In this document: piece after piece, positions 54,216-63,814 of the stretch
How the letters are laid out: every line of letters starts with the position of its first letter
Numbering within the stretch: the first letter of the stretch is position 1
Assembly (NCBI RefSeq): GCF_921294215.1
Contig: NZ_CAKLDM010000002.1
Location: 496,001 to 560,000 of the forward strand
Direction of reading: 5' to 3'
Length of the DNA stretch: 64,000 bases
Origin: Vibrio marisflavi CECT 7928
GTDB lineage: Bacteria > Pseudomonadota > Gammaproteobacteria > Enterobacterales > Vibrionaceae
Program-made: the position numbers and the translations under genes
The notes under the pieces: model-generated
What the model was told of the DNA's origin: nothing
Database searches by the model: none
What the model saw: only the letters and a program-made list of their open reading frames with translations

Positions 54216-54710
54216 ATGGGTAAACTTCTAGCCAGAATGTATAAGCCGAATATAGTGAGGAGAGCGTTGAATTTGTGGCCACCATTTTGGGGCTCTGGCA
54301 TAAAAATAGAATCGATTAGCCAAGACTTTCGTCAAGTGAGAGTGAGGTTAAAGCTGCGTTGGTGGAATAAAAATGCTAATCGAGCTCAATATGGAGGCAG
54401 TATTTTTTCACTTACCGATCCTGTCTATGCGTTGATGTTAATGGGTATCTTGGGTGATGAATACTATGTGTGGGATAAAGAAGCGAGTATTAACTTTATT
54501 AAACCGGGATACAGTGATTTATACGCGGACTTTATAATTTCTGAGGAACAAATTGAAACGATCGTTTCTGGGACTCACAACGGAGAGAAGTGTTTTCCAG
54601 AATTTGTCATCAGAGTTAAGAATAGAAGCGGTGAGGTGGTTTCAGAAGTACAACGAAAGTTATATGTGAGAAAGAAACCTGCTTTTAGAGAGTTAAGTAA
54701 CCAAGAGTAA
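54216..54710 (+). CDS. DUF4442 hotdog-fold protein, possible acyl-CoA thioesterase
   Basis: 164 residues. The layout WPPFWGSGIKIESISQDF, RWWNKNANRAQYGGSIFSLTD and DKEASINFIKPGYSDL is typical of DUF4442 proteins, a hotdog family close to YiiD-type thioesterases. The NxN...GGS region aligns with the active-site helix of such enzymes. Substrate unknown. Strong GAGGAAGGA site before the ATG; monocistronic. Confidence 0.82.
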   Translation: MGKLLARMYKPNIVRRALNLWPPFWGSGIKIESISQDFRQVRVRLKLRWWNKNANRAQYGGSIFSLTDPVYALMLMGILGDEYYVWDKEASINFIKPGYSDLYADFIISEEQIETIVSGTHNGEKCFPEFVIRVKNRSGEVVSEVQRKLYVRKKPAFRELSNQE

Positions 54711-54747
54711 GATCGATGTGGTCGGTCTCACTCTTGGTATAAAAATC

Positions 54748-55281
54748 TTAGTCTTCTAGCTCAGATAAGCACATTTCTTCGTGGATTTGTTTAACCCAAT
54801 TAGAAACACGTTCATCAGTTAGCTCAGGTTGACGATCTTCGTCGATACATAGGCCTACAAACTGGCTATCATCATCTTCAAGTACTGCTTTCGATGCTTC
54901 AAACTCATAGCCTTCAGTTGAAGTGTTGCCAAGGATAGTCGCGCCTTTCGCTTCAACGATATCACGTACAGTGCCCATAGCATCACAGAAGTATTCAGCA
55001 TAGTCTTCTTGGTCGCCGCAACCAAAAATAGCGACTAACTTTCCAGAAAAATCGATGCTCTCTAATTCAGGGAAGAAATCGTCCCAATCGCATTGTGCTT
55101 CACCGTAATACCATGTCGGGATACCAAGAAGTAGCAGGTCAAAGTTATCAATATCTTCTTTACTGCTTTTTGCGATATCTTGAACATGAACGAGTTTTTT
55201 GCCTAACTGCTTTTGAATCATCTTTGCGATAGCTTCGGTGTTACCTGTATCGCTACCAAAGAAGATACCTACACTTGCCAT
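54748..55281 (-). CDS. fldA: Flavodoxin FldA
   Basis: 177 residues from the ATG at 55281 (MASVGIFFGSDTGNTEAIAK), the family start; the open frame to 55320 is not used. FMN phosphate loop GSDTGNTE, aromatic flavin-stacking residues in LLLGIPTWYYGEAQCDWDDF and the 90s loop GCGDQEDYAEYFCDAMG. Long-chain flavodoxin, a low-potential electron carrier. Leftward, 51 bp downstream of the DUF2788 gene. Confidence 0.96.
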   Translation of the reverse strand: MASVGIFFGSDTGNTEAIAKMIQKQLGKKLVHVQDIAKSSKEDIDNFDLLLLGIPTWYYGEAQCDWDDFFPELESIDFSGKLVAIFGCGDQEDYAEYFCDAMGTVRDIVEAKGATILGNTSTEGYEFEASKAVLEDDDSQFVGLCIDEDRQPELTDERVSNWVKQIHEEMCLSELED

Positions 55282-55332
55282 AGAGTTTTTACCTTTGATT
55301 TGTCTATTTCTGGCGAACAAAAAGTTGCAGGA

Positions 55333-55551
55333 TTAAAGTCCAGAACCTTCCCAAGTGAGCTGTATGACACCTTTAATGATGAAGCCGGTACAGCCTAAGA
55401 AAAGTACTAGCCAAACTATACGACGCCCAAAAGGCGGAACATTTCCCTGTTTTAATACGTCTTTAATTGCCATTCCGATCAGAAAGAAAATAGACGCAAA
55501 CAGCAGGTCAAGTCCAATTGACTCGATGATGTTCATGTAGTCGTATAGCAT
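55333..55551 (-). CDS. DUF2788 family small membrane protein
   Basis: 72 residues with two membrane spans (IGLDLLFASIFFLIGMAIKD and RIVWLVLFLGCTGFIIKG) separated by a short loop. Matches DUF2788, found upstream of fldA in vibrios and shewanellae. Function unknown. Probably co-transcribed with ybfF and fldA. Confidence 0.82.
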   Translation of the reverse strand: MLYDYMNIIESIGLDLLFASIFFLIGMAIKDVLKQGNVPPFGRRIVWLVLFLGCTGFIIKGVIQLTWEGSGL

Positions 55552-55632
55552 GGTATCCCTTTATGCCAATTTAATTGGCCGCACTATAACATTGTTGCTG
55601 AGTAAAGTTAATTCGTGCTTTGCTTAATATTG

Positions 55633-56403
55633 CTACTTCGATTGAATAAACTTGGTGACAGCACGCAGTACTTCGTTGGGTTTCTCAGCGTGCAGCCAAT
55701 GACCAGCATTGGCGATGACATGAGCCTTTACATTGCTAAACTGCTTTTGAATATGTGTTTGGTGCTCTGCGAGAAGATAATCTGACTCGCCACCCTTAAC
55801 AAACAGAGTAGGAGTTGAAAGAGTCTCGATGTCTTGCCAACCAAGAATATTCCAGTAATTTTCTTCCACTGCCAGTACGTTGAAGCGCCAGCTAAACACA
55901 CCATCATTATTATAAAGAGATTTACTTAAAAACTGTCTTACGCCATCCATTTCAATGTGCCTAGCCATTGCTTGTAAAGCGCTTGATCGAGATGTCGGTT
56001 TGCCTTCCATTACGGCGTGTAGCCCAGCCAGTACGTTATCGTGTTTACGACTGGTGTAGGCAACGGGAGACATGTCTAAAACAATCAGGTTTTGTGTACG
56101 TTCTCTTTCGATATCTGCCAGTTTAATTGCGACTTTTCCACCCATTGAGTGACCAATTAATGTGAAAGCGTTAATTTGCAAATGTTCGAGGACTAATCTG
56201 ACATCTTCCGCCATTGAAGAGTAGTTTATTTCATCACTGTGAAAAGAGCGCCCATGATTACGTAAATCGACGCTGAGGACTTGATATTCTTTCTTTAACT
56301 CACGCGCCAGCACGCCCAAGTTGTCTAAGTTTCCGAATAGTCCGTGGATCAAAACGATGGTGTGACCCTCACCTTCTAATTTGTAGTTGAGCAATTGTGA
56401 CAT
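55633..56403 (-). CDS. ybfF: Alpha/beta hydrolase, YbfF-type esterase
   Basis: 256 residues. Oxyanion-hole motif IHGLFGNLDNLG, nucleophile elbow LIGHSMGGKVA with the catalytic serine (~86), and catalytic histidine in NAGHWLHAEKPNEV. YbfF hydrolyses short acyl-CoA or palmitoyl esters in vitro. It is divergent from seqA and adjacent to fldA, the same neighbourhood as in E. coli (ybfF-seqA-pgm). Confidence 0.93.
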   Translation of the reverse strand: MSQLLNYKLEGEGHTIVLIHGLFGNLDNLGVLARELKKEYQVLSVDLRNHGRSFHSDEINYSSMAEDVRLVLEHLQINAFTLIGHSMGGKVAIKLADIERERTQNLIVLDMSPVAYTSRKHDNVLAGLHAVMEGKPTSRSSALQAMARHIEMDGVRQFLSKSLYNNDGVFSWRFNVLAVEENYWNILGWQDIETLSTPTLFVKGGESDYLLAEHQTHIQKQFSNVKAHVIANAGHWLHAEKPNEVLRAVTKFIQSK

Positions 56404-56495
56404 TTTATTTTATTCGTGACTGGTTTAACGTGGAGTATCTGACAAGATCTCGTTATAATCTTACAGAGTTTAAACATTGAGATTGTGAAAAGCGA

Positions 56496-57044
56496 ATGAA
56501 AACAATTGAGGTTGATGAAGATCTATACCGCTACATCGCTAGCCAGACACAGCACATTGGCGAGAGCGCATCTGATATTTTGCGCAGGCTGTTAAAAGTT
56601 GAATCAAATGGCAATAGTGGCGCTGGCTCTTTTATCAAAGCGGGTATGGCTGAGCAAGGAATTGTCGTTAGCAAAGATATCGTGAAGGAAAGCAGTATAG
56701 ATGGCGTAAAAGAAATGCGATCTTTACTCATTTCCGATGAGTTTGCCGGATTAAAGAAAGCAATAGATAGATTCATGCTTGTTCTCTCAACTCTTTATCG
56801 CATCGATTCAAGAAGCTTTTCAGAAGCAAGCCAAGTAAAAGGTAGAAAAAGAGTGTATTTTGCTGACAACGAGAAAACTCTGTTAGCAAATGGCAATACA
56901 ACGAAACCTAAGGCGATTCCAAATACACCTTTTTGGGTTATTACCAACAATAACACCAGCCGAAAGAGGCAAATGGTTGAGCAACTGATGGTGAGAATGA
57001 ACTTTTCGACGGAACTAATAGAAAAAGTCACCAACTCAATCTAA
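56496..57044 (+). CDS. seqA: Replication initiation negative regulator SeqA
   Basis: 182 residues. N-terminal multimerisation domain [20 protein letters not shown] and C-terminal hemimethylated-GATC binding domain ([20 protein letters not shown], then [13 protein letters not shown]). Sequesters newly replicated oriC and organises replicated DNA. pgm follows after 84 bp, as in E. coli, with a hairpin between. Confidence 0.96.
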   Translation: MKTIEVDEDLYRYIASQTQHIGESASDILRRLLKVESNGNSGAGSFIKAGMAEQGIVVSKDIVKESSIDGVKEMRSLLISDEFAGLKKAIDRFMLVLSTLYRIDSRSFSEASQVKGRKRVYFADNEKTLLANGNTTKPKAIPNTPFWVITNNNTSRKRQMVEQLMVRMNFSTELIEKVTNSI

Positions 57045-57057
57045 AGCAAAGTATTCT

Positions 57058-57103
57058 AAGGCCTCATATCACTCCACTATCGAGTTATGAGGCCTTTATT
57101 TTT
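57058..57103 (+). terminator. Hairpin between seqA and pgm
   Basis: 10-bp stem AAGGCCTCAT (57058-57067) with ATGAGGCCTT (57087-57096), 19-nt loop, then TATTTTT. It probably reduces read-through into pgm. Confidence 0.75.
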
Positions 57104-57127
57104 CTCTATAATTTAAAGGACTTCAGA

Positions 57128-58774
57128 ATGGCTATTCACCCACGAGCTGGCCAAAAAGCTCAGCAGCAAGATCTCTACAATATCCCATCCCTAGTTTCGA
57201 ATTACTATCTGCTTCAGCCTTCAGCCGGCGCGGTAGAGCAACGTGTACAATTTGGTACCTCTGGCCATAGAGGAAGTTCTGACAAAGTTACTTTTAACGA
57301 AAATCATATTTTAGCTATAGCTCAAGCGGTAGTAGAAATTCGTGCCGAGCTAGGTACGACAGGGCCAATGTTTGTTGGTAAGGATACGCACGCTTTATCT
57401 GAGCCTGCTTTTAAAAGCGTTGTTCAGGTTCTAATTGCTAATGGTATAAAAGTCTGCGCTCAAGAAGATAATGGCTACACACCTACACCGGGTATTTCTC
57501 ATGCGATCCTAACATACAACAAAAAGCATGATGAGAAGGCGGATGGTTTAGTGATCACTCCATCTCATAACCCACCTCAAGATGGTGGTATCAAATATAA
57601 CCCGACACACGGCGGTCCTGCAGAAGGTGAGTTAACCAAACGCATAGAAGACCGAGCGAACGCATTGATTGCCGAAGAGCTACAAGGTGTTAAGCAAATT
57701 GATATCGAACAAGCTAAATCTTCTGAGCTATTTGATGAGCAAGATTTAGTCGCAGTTTATGTTGATGACCTTGTAAACGTTGTTGACATGGAAGCCATTC
57801 AAAAAGCGAAGCTAAATATTGGTGTAGATCCTCTGGGTGGCAGTGGTATCGAATATTGGAAGAGAATCGCGGAAGTTTACAAACTAGACCTGACATTAGT
57901 TAACGATGCAGTAGATCCATCGTTCCAATTTATGTCTTTGGACAAAGATGGTGTTATTCGTATGGATTGCTCTTCTCCATATGCTATGGCAGGTTTATTA
58001 GCACTGAAAGATGAATACGACTTGGCGTTTGGTAATGATCCTGATTACGATCGTCATGGCATTGTGACACCAAAAGGTTTGATGAACCCAAATCACTTCT
58101 TGGCTGTATGTATTGACTATTTGTATCGCCATCGTGAAGGTTGGGCAAAAGATGTTGCTGTGGGTAAGACACTGGTATCAAGTGCTTTGATTGACCGTGT
58201 TGTTGCTGCTCTGGGCAGAGAGCTTTGTGAAGTCCCTGTAGGCTTCAAATGGTTTGTTGACGGCTTATACAATGGTAGCTTTGGCTTCGGTGGCGAAGAA
58301 AGTGCAGGGGCTTCTTTCTTACGTAAAGATGGCACGCCTTGGGCTACAGATAAAGATGGCATTATATTGTGTTTACTTGCAGCTGAAATCACGGCTGTTA
58401 CGGGCAAAAACCCTCAGCAATATTATGAAGAGCTTGCTGCTAAGCACGGCGAATCTCAATACAATCGTATTCAAGCGGTAGCAAATGGTGCGCAGAAGAA
58501 AGTACTTTCTAACTTAAGTCCAGAAATGGTATCTGCTGCGACATTAGCAGGAGATCCTATTACTGCAAGATTGACTCATGCTCCGGGCAACGGAGCAGCA
58601 ATTGGTGGATTAAAAGTAACTACTGACTTTGGTTGGTTTGCTGCTCGTCCATCAGGTACAGAGGAGATCTACAAAATCTATTGTGAAAGCTTTAAAGGTG
58701 AAGAGCACCTCAAGCAAATCGAATCTGAAGCTCAAGATATAGTGAACCAAGTGTTTAAAGAAGCTGGACTATAA
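57128..58774 (+). CDS. pgm: Phosphoglucomutase (alpha-D-glucose phosphate-specific)
   Basis: 548 residues. Catalytic phosphoserine loop [11 protein letters not shown] (~146), metal loop DPDYDRHG (~304), sugar loop GEESAG, and phosphate-binding [12 protein letters not shown] near the C-terminus. Interconverts glucose-1-P and glucose-6-P, feeding UDP-glucose and glycogen synthesis. It follows seqA as in E. coli. Confidence 0.97.
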   Translation: MAIHPRAGQKAQQQDLYNIPSLVSNYYLLQPSAGAVEQRVQFGTSGHRGSSDKVTFNENHILAIAQAVVEIRAELGTTGPMFVGKDTHALSEPAFKSVVQVLIANGIKVCAQEDNGYTPTPGISHAILTYNKKHDEKADGLVITPSHNPPQDGGIKYNPTHGGPAEGELTKRIEDRANALIAEELQGVKQIDIEQAKSSELFDEQDLVAVYVDDLVNVVDMEAIQKAKLNIGVDPLGGSGIEYWKRIAEVYKLDLTLVNDAVDPSFQFMSLDKDGVIRMDCSSPYAMAGLLALKDEYDLAFGNDPDYDRHGIVTPKGLMNPNHFLAVCIDYLYRHREGWAKDVAVGKTLVSSALIDRVVAALGRELCEVPVGFKWFVDGLYNGSFGFGGEESAGASFLRKDGTPWATDKDGIILCLLAAEITAVTGKNPQQYYEELAAKHGESQYNRIQAVANGAQKKVLSNLSPEMVSAATLAGDPITARLTHAPGNGAAIGGLKVTTDFGWFAARPSGTEEIYKIYCESFKGEEHLKQIESEAQDIVNQVFKEAGL

Positions 58775-58796
58775 GCTTTAACTTATCTTTCTCAAT

Positions 58797-58827
58797 GAAG
58801 CAGCGCAATGTCGCTGCTTCTCTTTTC
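58797..58827 (+). terminator. Terminator after pgm
   Basis: 9-bp stem GAAGCAGCG (58797-58805) with CGCTGCTTC (58812-58820), then TCTTTTC. Confidence 0.82.
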
Positions 58828-59120
58828 TATATCAGCAAAGGCATTTGACTTGTCTGTTTTGTATCTTTGCGCATCAACGTCTAAATACTTTTGCTTCTGC
58901 TAGCACCTTTCCAGTTTTATTGTTTGTCTGATGTTGTTCTGTGAGATTAAAAAAATCACTCTCAGAGTAGAACGATTTGCTATGTATCGTTACACAACGA
59001 AGCTGGATATTCTTTGTTATGTGGACTATTTTCTACAATTTATCTGTTGTATAGCGATTCTGAACCCAAAGCTTGAGTGTGCAATACTTATAAATAGAAT
59101 GATGAGATAGGAAACTCGAT
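58828..59120. other. Intergenic region before the first TetR gene
   Basis: About 290 AT-rich bases without a supported ORF. It should contain the promoter of the TetR gene at 59121, but I cannot place one. No clear palindromic TetR operator is visible. Confidence 0.4.
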
Positions 59121-59747
59121 ATGAAAGCTCAGCCGAAAAAAAAGGAACGAGATAGTAAGACGCATAGAGACAATATATTGAGAGCTGCTCAGGAGCTTTT
59201 TACTGCATTGGACTATGACAGGGTTTCGATGCGAATGATAGCGAAGCAATCTGGAGCAAGCAGTTCGGTAATCTATCATTACTTTGGAAATAAAGAGGGG
59301 CTATTTGAGTCTGTTGTTCGCGAAACTGTTCTCCCAATTCAAGAGCATTTGAAAGTAATTGTGCATAAAAATGCTGACCAAGATCTGATTAGTCTAATTA
59401 AGGCTCTATTTCGCGCTATTAGTGAAGTGCCAAACTTTCCTAAACTCGTTATTCAAGTAATGAAAATGCCCTCGACGAACTTTCAACGGAAGATCGTGCA
59501 AGATATGTTTGAAGAGTTTAGTCGCCCTATGCAAAATATTATATTTGACAAGCTGCAGCGTGAAGGGGCAATTCGATCTGACATGGATCCTAAATGGTGC
59601 CGATTGTCTTGGATGAGCCTATTGATTTTTCCATTGATGTTACCGAAATCGATTTACGACTTACATGGGTTTGAAGATGAAAATTTTCTAGAATATTTGC
59701 TGGAGCACAACTTAAAGGTCATGCGCCATGGATTTATTTGCAAATGA
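59121..59747 (+). CDS. TetR/AcrR-family regulator, first of a tandem pair
   Basis: 208 residues. N-terminal TetR HTH with the signature ASSSVIYHYFGNKEGLFESV (~47-66); C-terminal ligand domain with LVIQVMKMPSTNFQRKIV and CRLSWMSLLIFPLMLPKSI. The C-terminal half closely parallels the next TetR gene, so the two are ancient duplicates. No transporter or enzyme adjoins either one, so the ligand and targets are unknown. Confidence 0.9.
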   Translation: MKAQPKKKERDSKTHRDNILRAAQELFTALDYDRVSMRMIAKQSGASSSVIYHYFGNKEGLFESVVRETVLPIQEHLKVIVHKNADQDLISLIKALFRAISEVPNFPKLVIQVMKMPSTNFQRKIVQDMFEEFSRPMQNIIFDKLQREGAIRSDMDPKWCRLSWMSLLIFPLMLPKSIYDLHGFEDENFLEYLLEHNLKVMRHGFICK

Positions 59748-60163
59748 CACTTTAAACTAAATGGTATTATAATTAATTACCTAGGCATATTTTCTAACGC
59801 GTTACGCCATAGTTAGAACAAAAACCAGCTTTTTGTTCCACGGAATAACTTTTAAAGTTCGGCGTGCTAATTTAAATTCCCACCTACTGCTTGGCTATTA
59901 CTTTATACTTTTAACTTTTCGATATTATAAATACGTGTTGTCAGTATCATTGAACAACGAACTTAGAAGTTCGGTAATAGTGTTAAGGAAAAAAACAAGT
60001 ATTAGTATCTTCAAATGGAATAAATAGACCAGTGATATTTATAATTAGTATGTGGGTTAAATACAGGGAATAAAGTCGAAGTTACTATATTTATTGGATT
60101 TGTGTCATTAAAAGCTAGGCCATACTAATTTTATTCATTAATAAGTTTATTTGGTTTATTTAC
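59748..60163. other. Intergenic region between the two TetR genes with two overlapping hairpins
   Basis: 416 bases of AT-rich DNA. TTCTAAC (59792-59798) pairs with GTTAGAA (59812-59818), overlapping the stem GAACAAAAA (59816-59824) with TTTTTGTTC (59830-59838, CCAGC loop). The second is a plausible terminator for the first TetR gene. The rest shows no supported gene; an ORF of 64 codons at 59833-60027 has no ribosome site or recognisable content. Confidence 0.5.
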
Positions 60164-60835
60164 ATGTCTTTAGAGAAAAGAAGAGTTGGTCGCCCGAGCG
60201 CGAAAGATAATAATATTGATATAAAAGCGAAACTATTGGAGTGCGCTTGTCACTTGTTTGCAACCATGCCTTACGAAAAGGTATCGATTCGCTTAGTCTC
60301 CCTTAAAGCAGGAGTGAGCAGTTCTTTGATCCGGTACTATTTCGGAGATAAAGAAGGGTTACTTGAGGAAGTGGTACAAAGTGTAGTATTTCCCATATAT
60401 AGCCGTGTTCATTCATTAGCTGAAAATACTACTTATGACTCGTTTATAGAGCTCTTTGAGGGATTGTATGCTGAGCTGACAAAAGGCTCATACCTGCCAA
60501 AGATTGTATTTCAGTTTATGGTGATGCCTCCTTCGGATTCAAAGCGACAGCTAGTTGAGAGAATTATTGCTGAGTGCAGCAAGCCGCTGCAAGATGTCAT
60601 CTTTGAGCAACTGGTAGAAAATAAAATATTGAGGCCGGATGTGGATCCTTCTTTGTGCCGTTTATCTTGGCTTAGCTTGATGATGTTTCCCTTTATTGTT
60701 CCTCCAGCGTTAATGAAGCTTCACGACATGGAGTTAACTGACGAGTTTCTTGATCGATTCTTCCGTCACAACATGAATCTAATGATGCATGGATTCATTC
60801 AAGCTCCAGTTCATATCGATAATGAATGCGAGTAA
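60164..60835 (+). CDS. TetR/AcrR-family regulator, second of a tandem pair
   Basis: 223 residues. HTH with VSSSLIRYYFGDKEGLLEEV, N-terminal basic tail RVGRPSAKDNN. The ligand domain shows IVFQFMVMPPSDSKRQLV and CRLSWLSLMMFPFIVPPAL, aligned with the same places in the first TetR protein. It ends two bases before the convergent DUF1853 gene. The ribosome site is weak. Function unknown. Confidence 0.9.
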   Translation: MSLEKRRVGRPSAKDNNIDIKAKLLECACHLFATMPYEKVSIRLVSLKAGVSSSLIRYYFGDKEGLLEEVVQSVVFPIYSRVHSLAENTTYDSFIELFEGLYAELTKGSYLPKIVFQFMVMPPSDSKRQLVERIIAECSKPLQDVIFEQLVENKILRPDVDPSLCRLSWLSLMMFPFIVPPALMKLHDMELTDEFLDRFFRHNMNLMMHGFIQAPVHIDNECE

Positions 60836-60837
60836 AC

Positions 60838-61593
60838 TTACCCTTCAGGCCAGCTTTCGGGAACAATGAACCAGAACTGGCCTGACTCAGACTGATAGTG
60901 CCTAGAGAAGTCAACCGCGGGTGGCTCTATGGCGTTTTCAAACCTTTCTAGGCCTGTAATCCATTGATGCTTTTTCATTTCATAAAGAGGTTCAGTGATC
61001 ATGTGCTGTTGATTTTGGAAGCACCAGTAACCTTTGATACGTGAATGATTGATTGTTTTTGATAAACAAGTCTTAGGTATGGTGTTGTTTTCAAATGGAT
61101 TAATATATAGCCGCCCCTGCATCAATAGGTTTTTTGTGGCATTTGACCATTCAGGGAATTTACTGTGGAAGGCCTTAGATGATGACATTGCAAGTTGGTG
61201 GTCTAGCATTCTAGAGAGTTTTAAGTCCAATCTGTCTTTGGCGTTTGGCCCATACCAAAGTTCCCCATGCAACAGATAAAACTTTATAGCGACTTCCCAG
61301 TGTTCAATTTGTTTTTCCGCTAAGTCTTCTACGATAAAATCTACAGCACCTAACGTTCTGCCGTTTTCACTAAGTTGAATTTCTTCTGCCAACAGGTTGT
61401 ATTGATTAGAGTTAGAAAAAAGTTCGCTAACTACATGTTGATAAAGAAAGCCTAGTCTAGGGTTCCCGCTATATTCTTCAGGCCATTTCAAATTTAGCTT
61501 TGCAATGGGACAGGCGTTGCGAACTTGCGAGCTTTCTTCAAACAGACTTGGCGTTTGTTGTATCCATTGAGCGGTTCGAGCTAACTGATTCAT
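60838..61593 (-). CDS. DUF1853 family protein
   Basis: 251 residues from the ATG at 61593; the frame extends to a TTG at 61668 but that part overlaps the start region of the divergent Nif3 gene. Characteristic stretches are NPRLGFLYQHVVSELFSNS, LGAVDFIVED and HWEVAIKFYLLHGELWYGPN. These acidic/lysine positions resemble a PD-(D/E)XK-like nuclease core (D, ExxxK) but activity is not known. Matches the DUF1853 family. Confidence 0.82.
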   Translation of the reverse strand: MNQLARTAQWIQQTPSLFEESSQVRNACPIAKLNLKWPEEYSGNPRLGFLYQHVVSELFSNSNQYNLLAEEIQLSENGRTLGAVDFIVEDLAEKQIEHWEVAIKFYLLHGELWYGPNAKDRLDLKLSRMLDHQLAMSSSKAFHSKFPEWSNATKNLLMQGRLYINPFENNTIPKTCLSKTINHSRIKGYWCFQNQQHMITEPLYEMKKHQWITGLERFENAIEPPAVDFSRHYQSESGQFWFIVPESWPEG

Positions 61594-61694
61594 AGGGTTT
61601 AATTTCTGTTTTGTATTTCGACATTTTAGCCGCAAATTGCTATAAACAGCTAAATCGACGTTTCCCAAGTATTTCGGTGAGAATGGTTACTGCA

Positions 61695-62453
61695 ATGGAT
61701 AATATACAACTAGAAAAACTACTAAATGAAAAGCTTTCTCCTCAATTAATTAAAGACTATGCTCCAAATGGCCTACAAGTAGAGGGAAAAAAAGGCATAC
61801 AAAAGATCGTAACGGGAGTGACTGCATCGCAGGCTCTTATCAATGCTGCAATAGAAAAAAATGCAGACGCCATACTTGTTCACCACGGGTACTTTTGGAA
61901 AGGTGAACCAGAGCCTATCCGCGGAATGAAAGGGCAGAGGATTCGCAGTCTAATAAAAAATGATATCAACCTATTTGGTTATCACCTTCCTTTAGACATT
62001 CATCCTGAGCTTGGCAACAATGCCCAATTAGCTGATAGGTTAGGTATTGAGGTTGTTGGTGGGCTTGAAGGACACCCTCAATCTGTTGCTATGTATGGCA
62101 AGCTCCATGAGCCTTTGACTGGAGAAGAATTTGCAAAATTAATTGCAAAAAGCTTAGGGCGAACGCCTTTGCATATTGACCCACACGATGCCAAAGAAAA
62201 GATATCAACAGTGGGCTGGTGTACTGGTGGTGGGCAGGATTTTATCGACTTAGCTGCTAAGTTCGGTCTAGATGCATTTATCTCTGGCGAGATCTCTGAG
62301 CGCACTACACACTCAGCACGTGAGCAGAACATTCACTACTACGCAGCAGGGCACCATGCAACGGAAAGGTACGGTATCAAAGCGTTAGGAGAGTGGCTTG
62401 CGCAAGAACATGGCTTTGATGTTGAGTTTGTAGATATTGATAACCCGGTTTAA
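61695..62453 (+). CDS. ybgI: Nif3-like dinuclear metal-centre protein, YbgI
   Basis: 252 residues from the ATG at 61695, which gives the family start (MDNIQLEKLLNEKLSPQLIK); an ATG at 61683 has a slightly better ribosome site. Motifs DYAPNGLQVEG, VTGVTASQALI, VHHGYFWKGEPEPIRGMKG and the C-terminal HHATERYG provide the di-metal ligands. It forms hexameric toroids; a GTP cyclohydrolase-like or DNA-repair role has been proposed but is unsettled. Confidence 0.92.
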   Translation: MDNIQLEKLLNEKLSPQLIKDYAPNGLQVEGKKGIQKIVTGVTASQALINAAIEKNADAILVHHGYFWKGEPEPIRGMKGQRIRSLIKNDINLFGYHLPLDIHPELGNNAQLADRLGIEVVGGLEGHPQSVAMYGKLHEPLTGEEFAKLIAKSLGRTPLHIDPHDAKEKISTVGWCTGGGQDFIDLAAKFGLDAFISGEISERTTHSAREQNIHYYAAGHHATERYGIKALGEWLAQEHGFDVEFVDIDNPV

Positions 62454-62480
62454 TAGATAGCGAAATAGGTTAAAAAATGA

Positions 62481-62508
62481 AAGGGCTGCATTTCTGCAGC
62501 CCTTTTTA
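62481..62508. terminator. Bidirectional terminator between ybgI and gltA
   Basis: 10-bp stem AAGGGCTGCA (62481-62490) with TGCAGCCCTT (62495-62504), TTTC loop, T-run right and A-run left. Confidence 0.9.
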
Positions 62509-62524
62509 GTCACGTATAGATATA

Positions 62525-63814
62525 TTATTCACGTTCGTGAATTGGCTTGAAGTCGCGCTTTTTAAGGCCAGTGTATAGCTGGCGTGGGCGTCCAATACGG
62601 TTTTCTGGGTCGCTGTGCATTTCATTCCAGTGAGCAATCCAACCGATAGTACGAGACATTGCGAAGATAACCGTAAACATAGATACAGGAATACCAATAG
62701 CTTTCAGGATAATGCCTGAGTAGAAATCTACGTTTGGATACAATTTCTTATCTACGAAATACTCATCAGATAGAGCGATACGTTCAAGTTCCATGGCTAC
62801 ATCTAGTAGTGGATCTTTAATGTTTAGCTCTTTTAGTACTTCGTGGCATGCTTCGCGCATGACTGTAGCTCGAGGGTCGTAGTTCTTGTATACACGGTGG
62901 CCAAAGCCCATTAGACGGAATGGGTCATCTTTGTCTTTAGCTTTGTCGATATACTCAGGAATACTCTCTACAGAACCAATTTCTTCAAGCATCTTCAAAC
63001 ATGCTTCATTAGCACCGCCGTGAGCAGGTCCCCAAAGAGATGCAATACCTGCAGCGATACAAGCGAATGGGTTTGCACCAGACGAGCCAGCTAAACGAAC
63101 AGTAGATGTTGAAGCATTTTGCTCGTGGTCAGCGTGTAGTGTGAAGATTTTATCCATTGCACGTGCAACCACTGGGTTCACTTCATATTCTTCACATGGG
63201 TTAGCGAACATCATGTGTAGGAAGTTCTCAGCGTAGCTTAGGTCGTTACGTGGATAGATGAATGGCTGACCAATAGAGTACTTGTAACACATTGCAGCCA
63301 GTGTTGGCATTTTTGAAATTAGACGGTAAGCCGCGATCTCACGGTGCTCATCATTGTGAACATCCAATGAGTCATGATAGAAGGCAGCAAGAGCACCAAC
63401 CACACCACACATGACAGCCATCGGGTGAGCATCACGACGGAAACCATGGAAAAAGCTCGCGATTTGCTCGTGAACCATTGTGTGGCGAGAAATTGTCTTT
63501 TTAAACTCTTCGTACTCTTCACGATCAGGCGCTTCGCCATAGAGCAAGATATAACATACTTCCAAATAGTCGGCGTTGTTTGCCAACTGATCGATAGCGT
63601 AGCCGCGGTGTAAAAGAACACCCGCACCACCGTCGATATAAGTGATTTGAGATTCACAAGATGCAGTGGCAAGAAATCCTGGGTCAAATGTAAAGTAGCC
63701 ATTTGCTCCCAGCTTTCGAACGTCAATTACCTCTGGGCCTAGCGTCCCACCCATAATTGCTAGCTCGATTGGCGCTTTACCTTCGATTTGAAGGGTCGCT
63801 TTCTTATCTGCCAT
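62525..63814 (-). CDS. gltA: Citrate synthase GltA
   Basis: 429 residues from the ATG at 63814 ([12 protein letters not shown]), which has AAAGGAG upstream; the open frame to 63841 is ignored. Type II hexameric citrate synthase. Catalytic histidines lie in the [15 protein letters not shown] region (~260) and [13 protein letters not shown] (~302), with the catalytic Asp near 360. It condenses oxaloacetate and acetyl-CoA. In gammaproteobacteria it is usually divergent from sdhCDAB, so the sdh operon probably begins just beyond the window. Confidence 0.97.
   Translation of the reverse strand: MADKKATLQIEGKAPIELAIMGGTLGPEVIDVRKLGANGYFTFDPGFLATASCESQITYIDGGAGVLLHRGYAIDQLANNADYLEVCYILLYGEAPDREEYEEFKKTISRHTMVHEQIASFFHGFRRDAHPMAVMCGVVGALAAFYHDSLDVHNDEHREIAAYRLISKMPTLAAMCYKYSIGQPFIYPRNDLSYAENFLHMMFANPCEEYEVNPVVARAMDKIFTLHADHEQNASTSTVRLAGSSGANPFACIAAGIASLWGPAHGGANEACLKMLEEIGSVESIPEYIDKAKDKDDPFRLMGFGHRVYKNYDPRATVMREACHEVLKELNIKDPLLDVAMELERIALSDEYFVDKKLYPNVDFYSGIILKAIGIPVSMFTVIFAMSRTIGWIAHWNEMHSDPENRIGRPRQLYTGLKKRDFKPIHERE

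Noticed and set aside
59833..60027. 64-codon ORF between the TetR genes
   Set aside because: It starts inside a hairpin, lacks a ribosome site, and has the composition of random AT-rich DNA.
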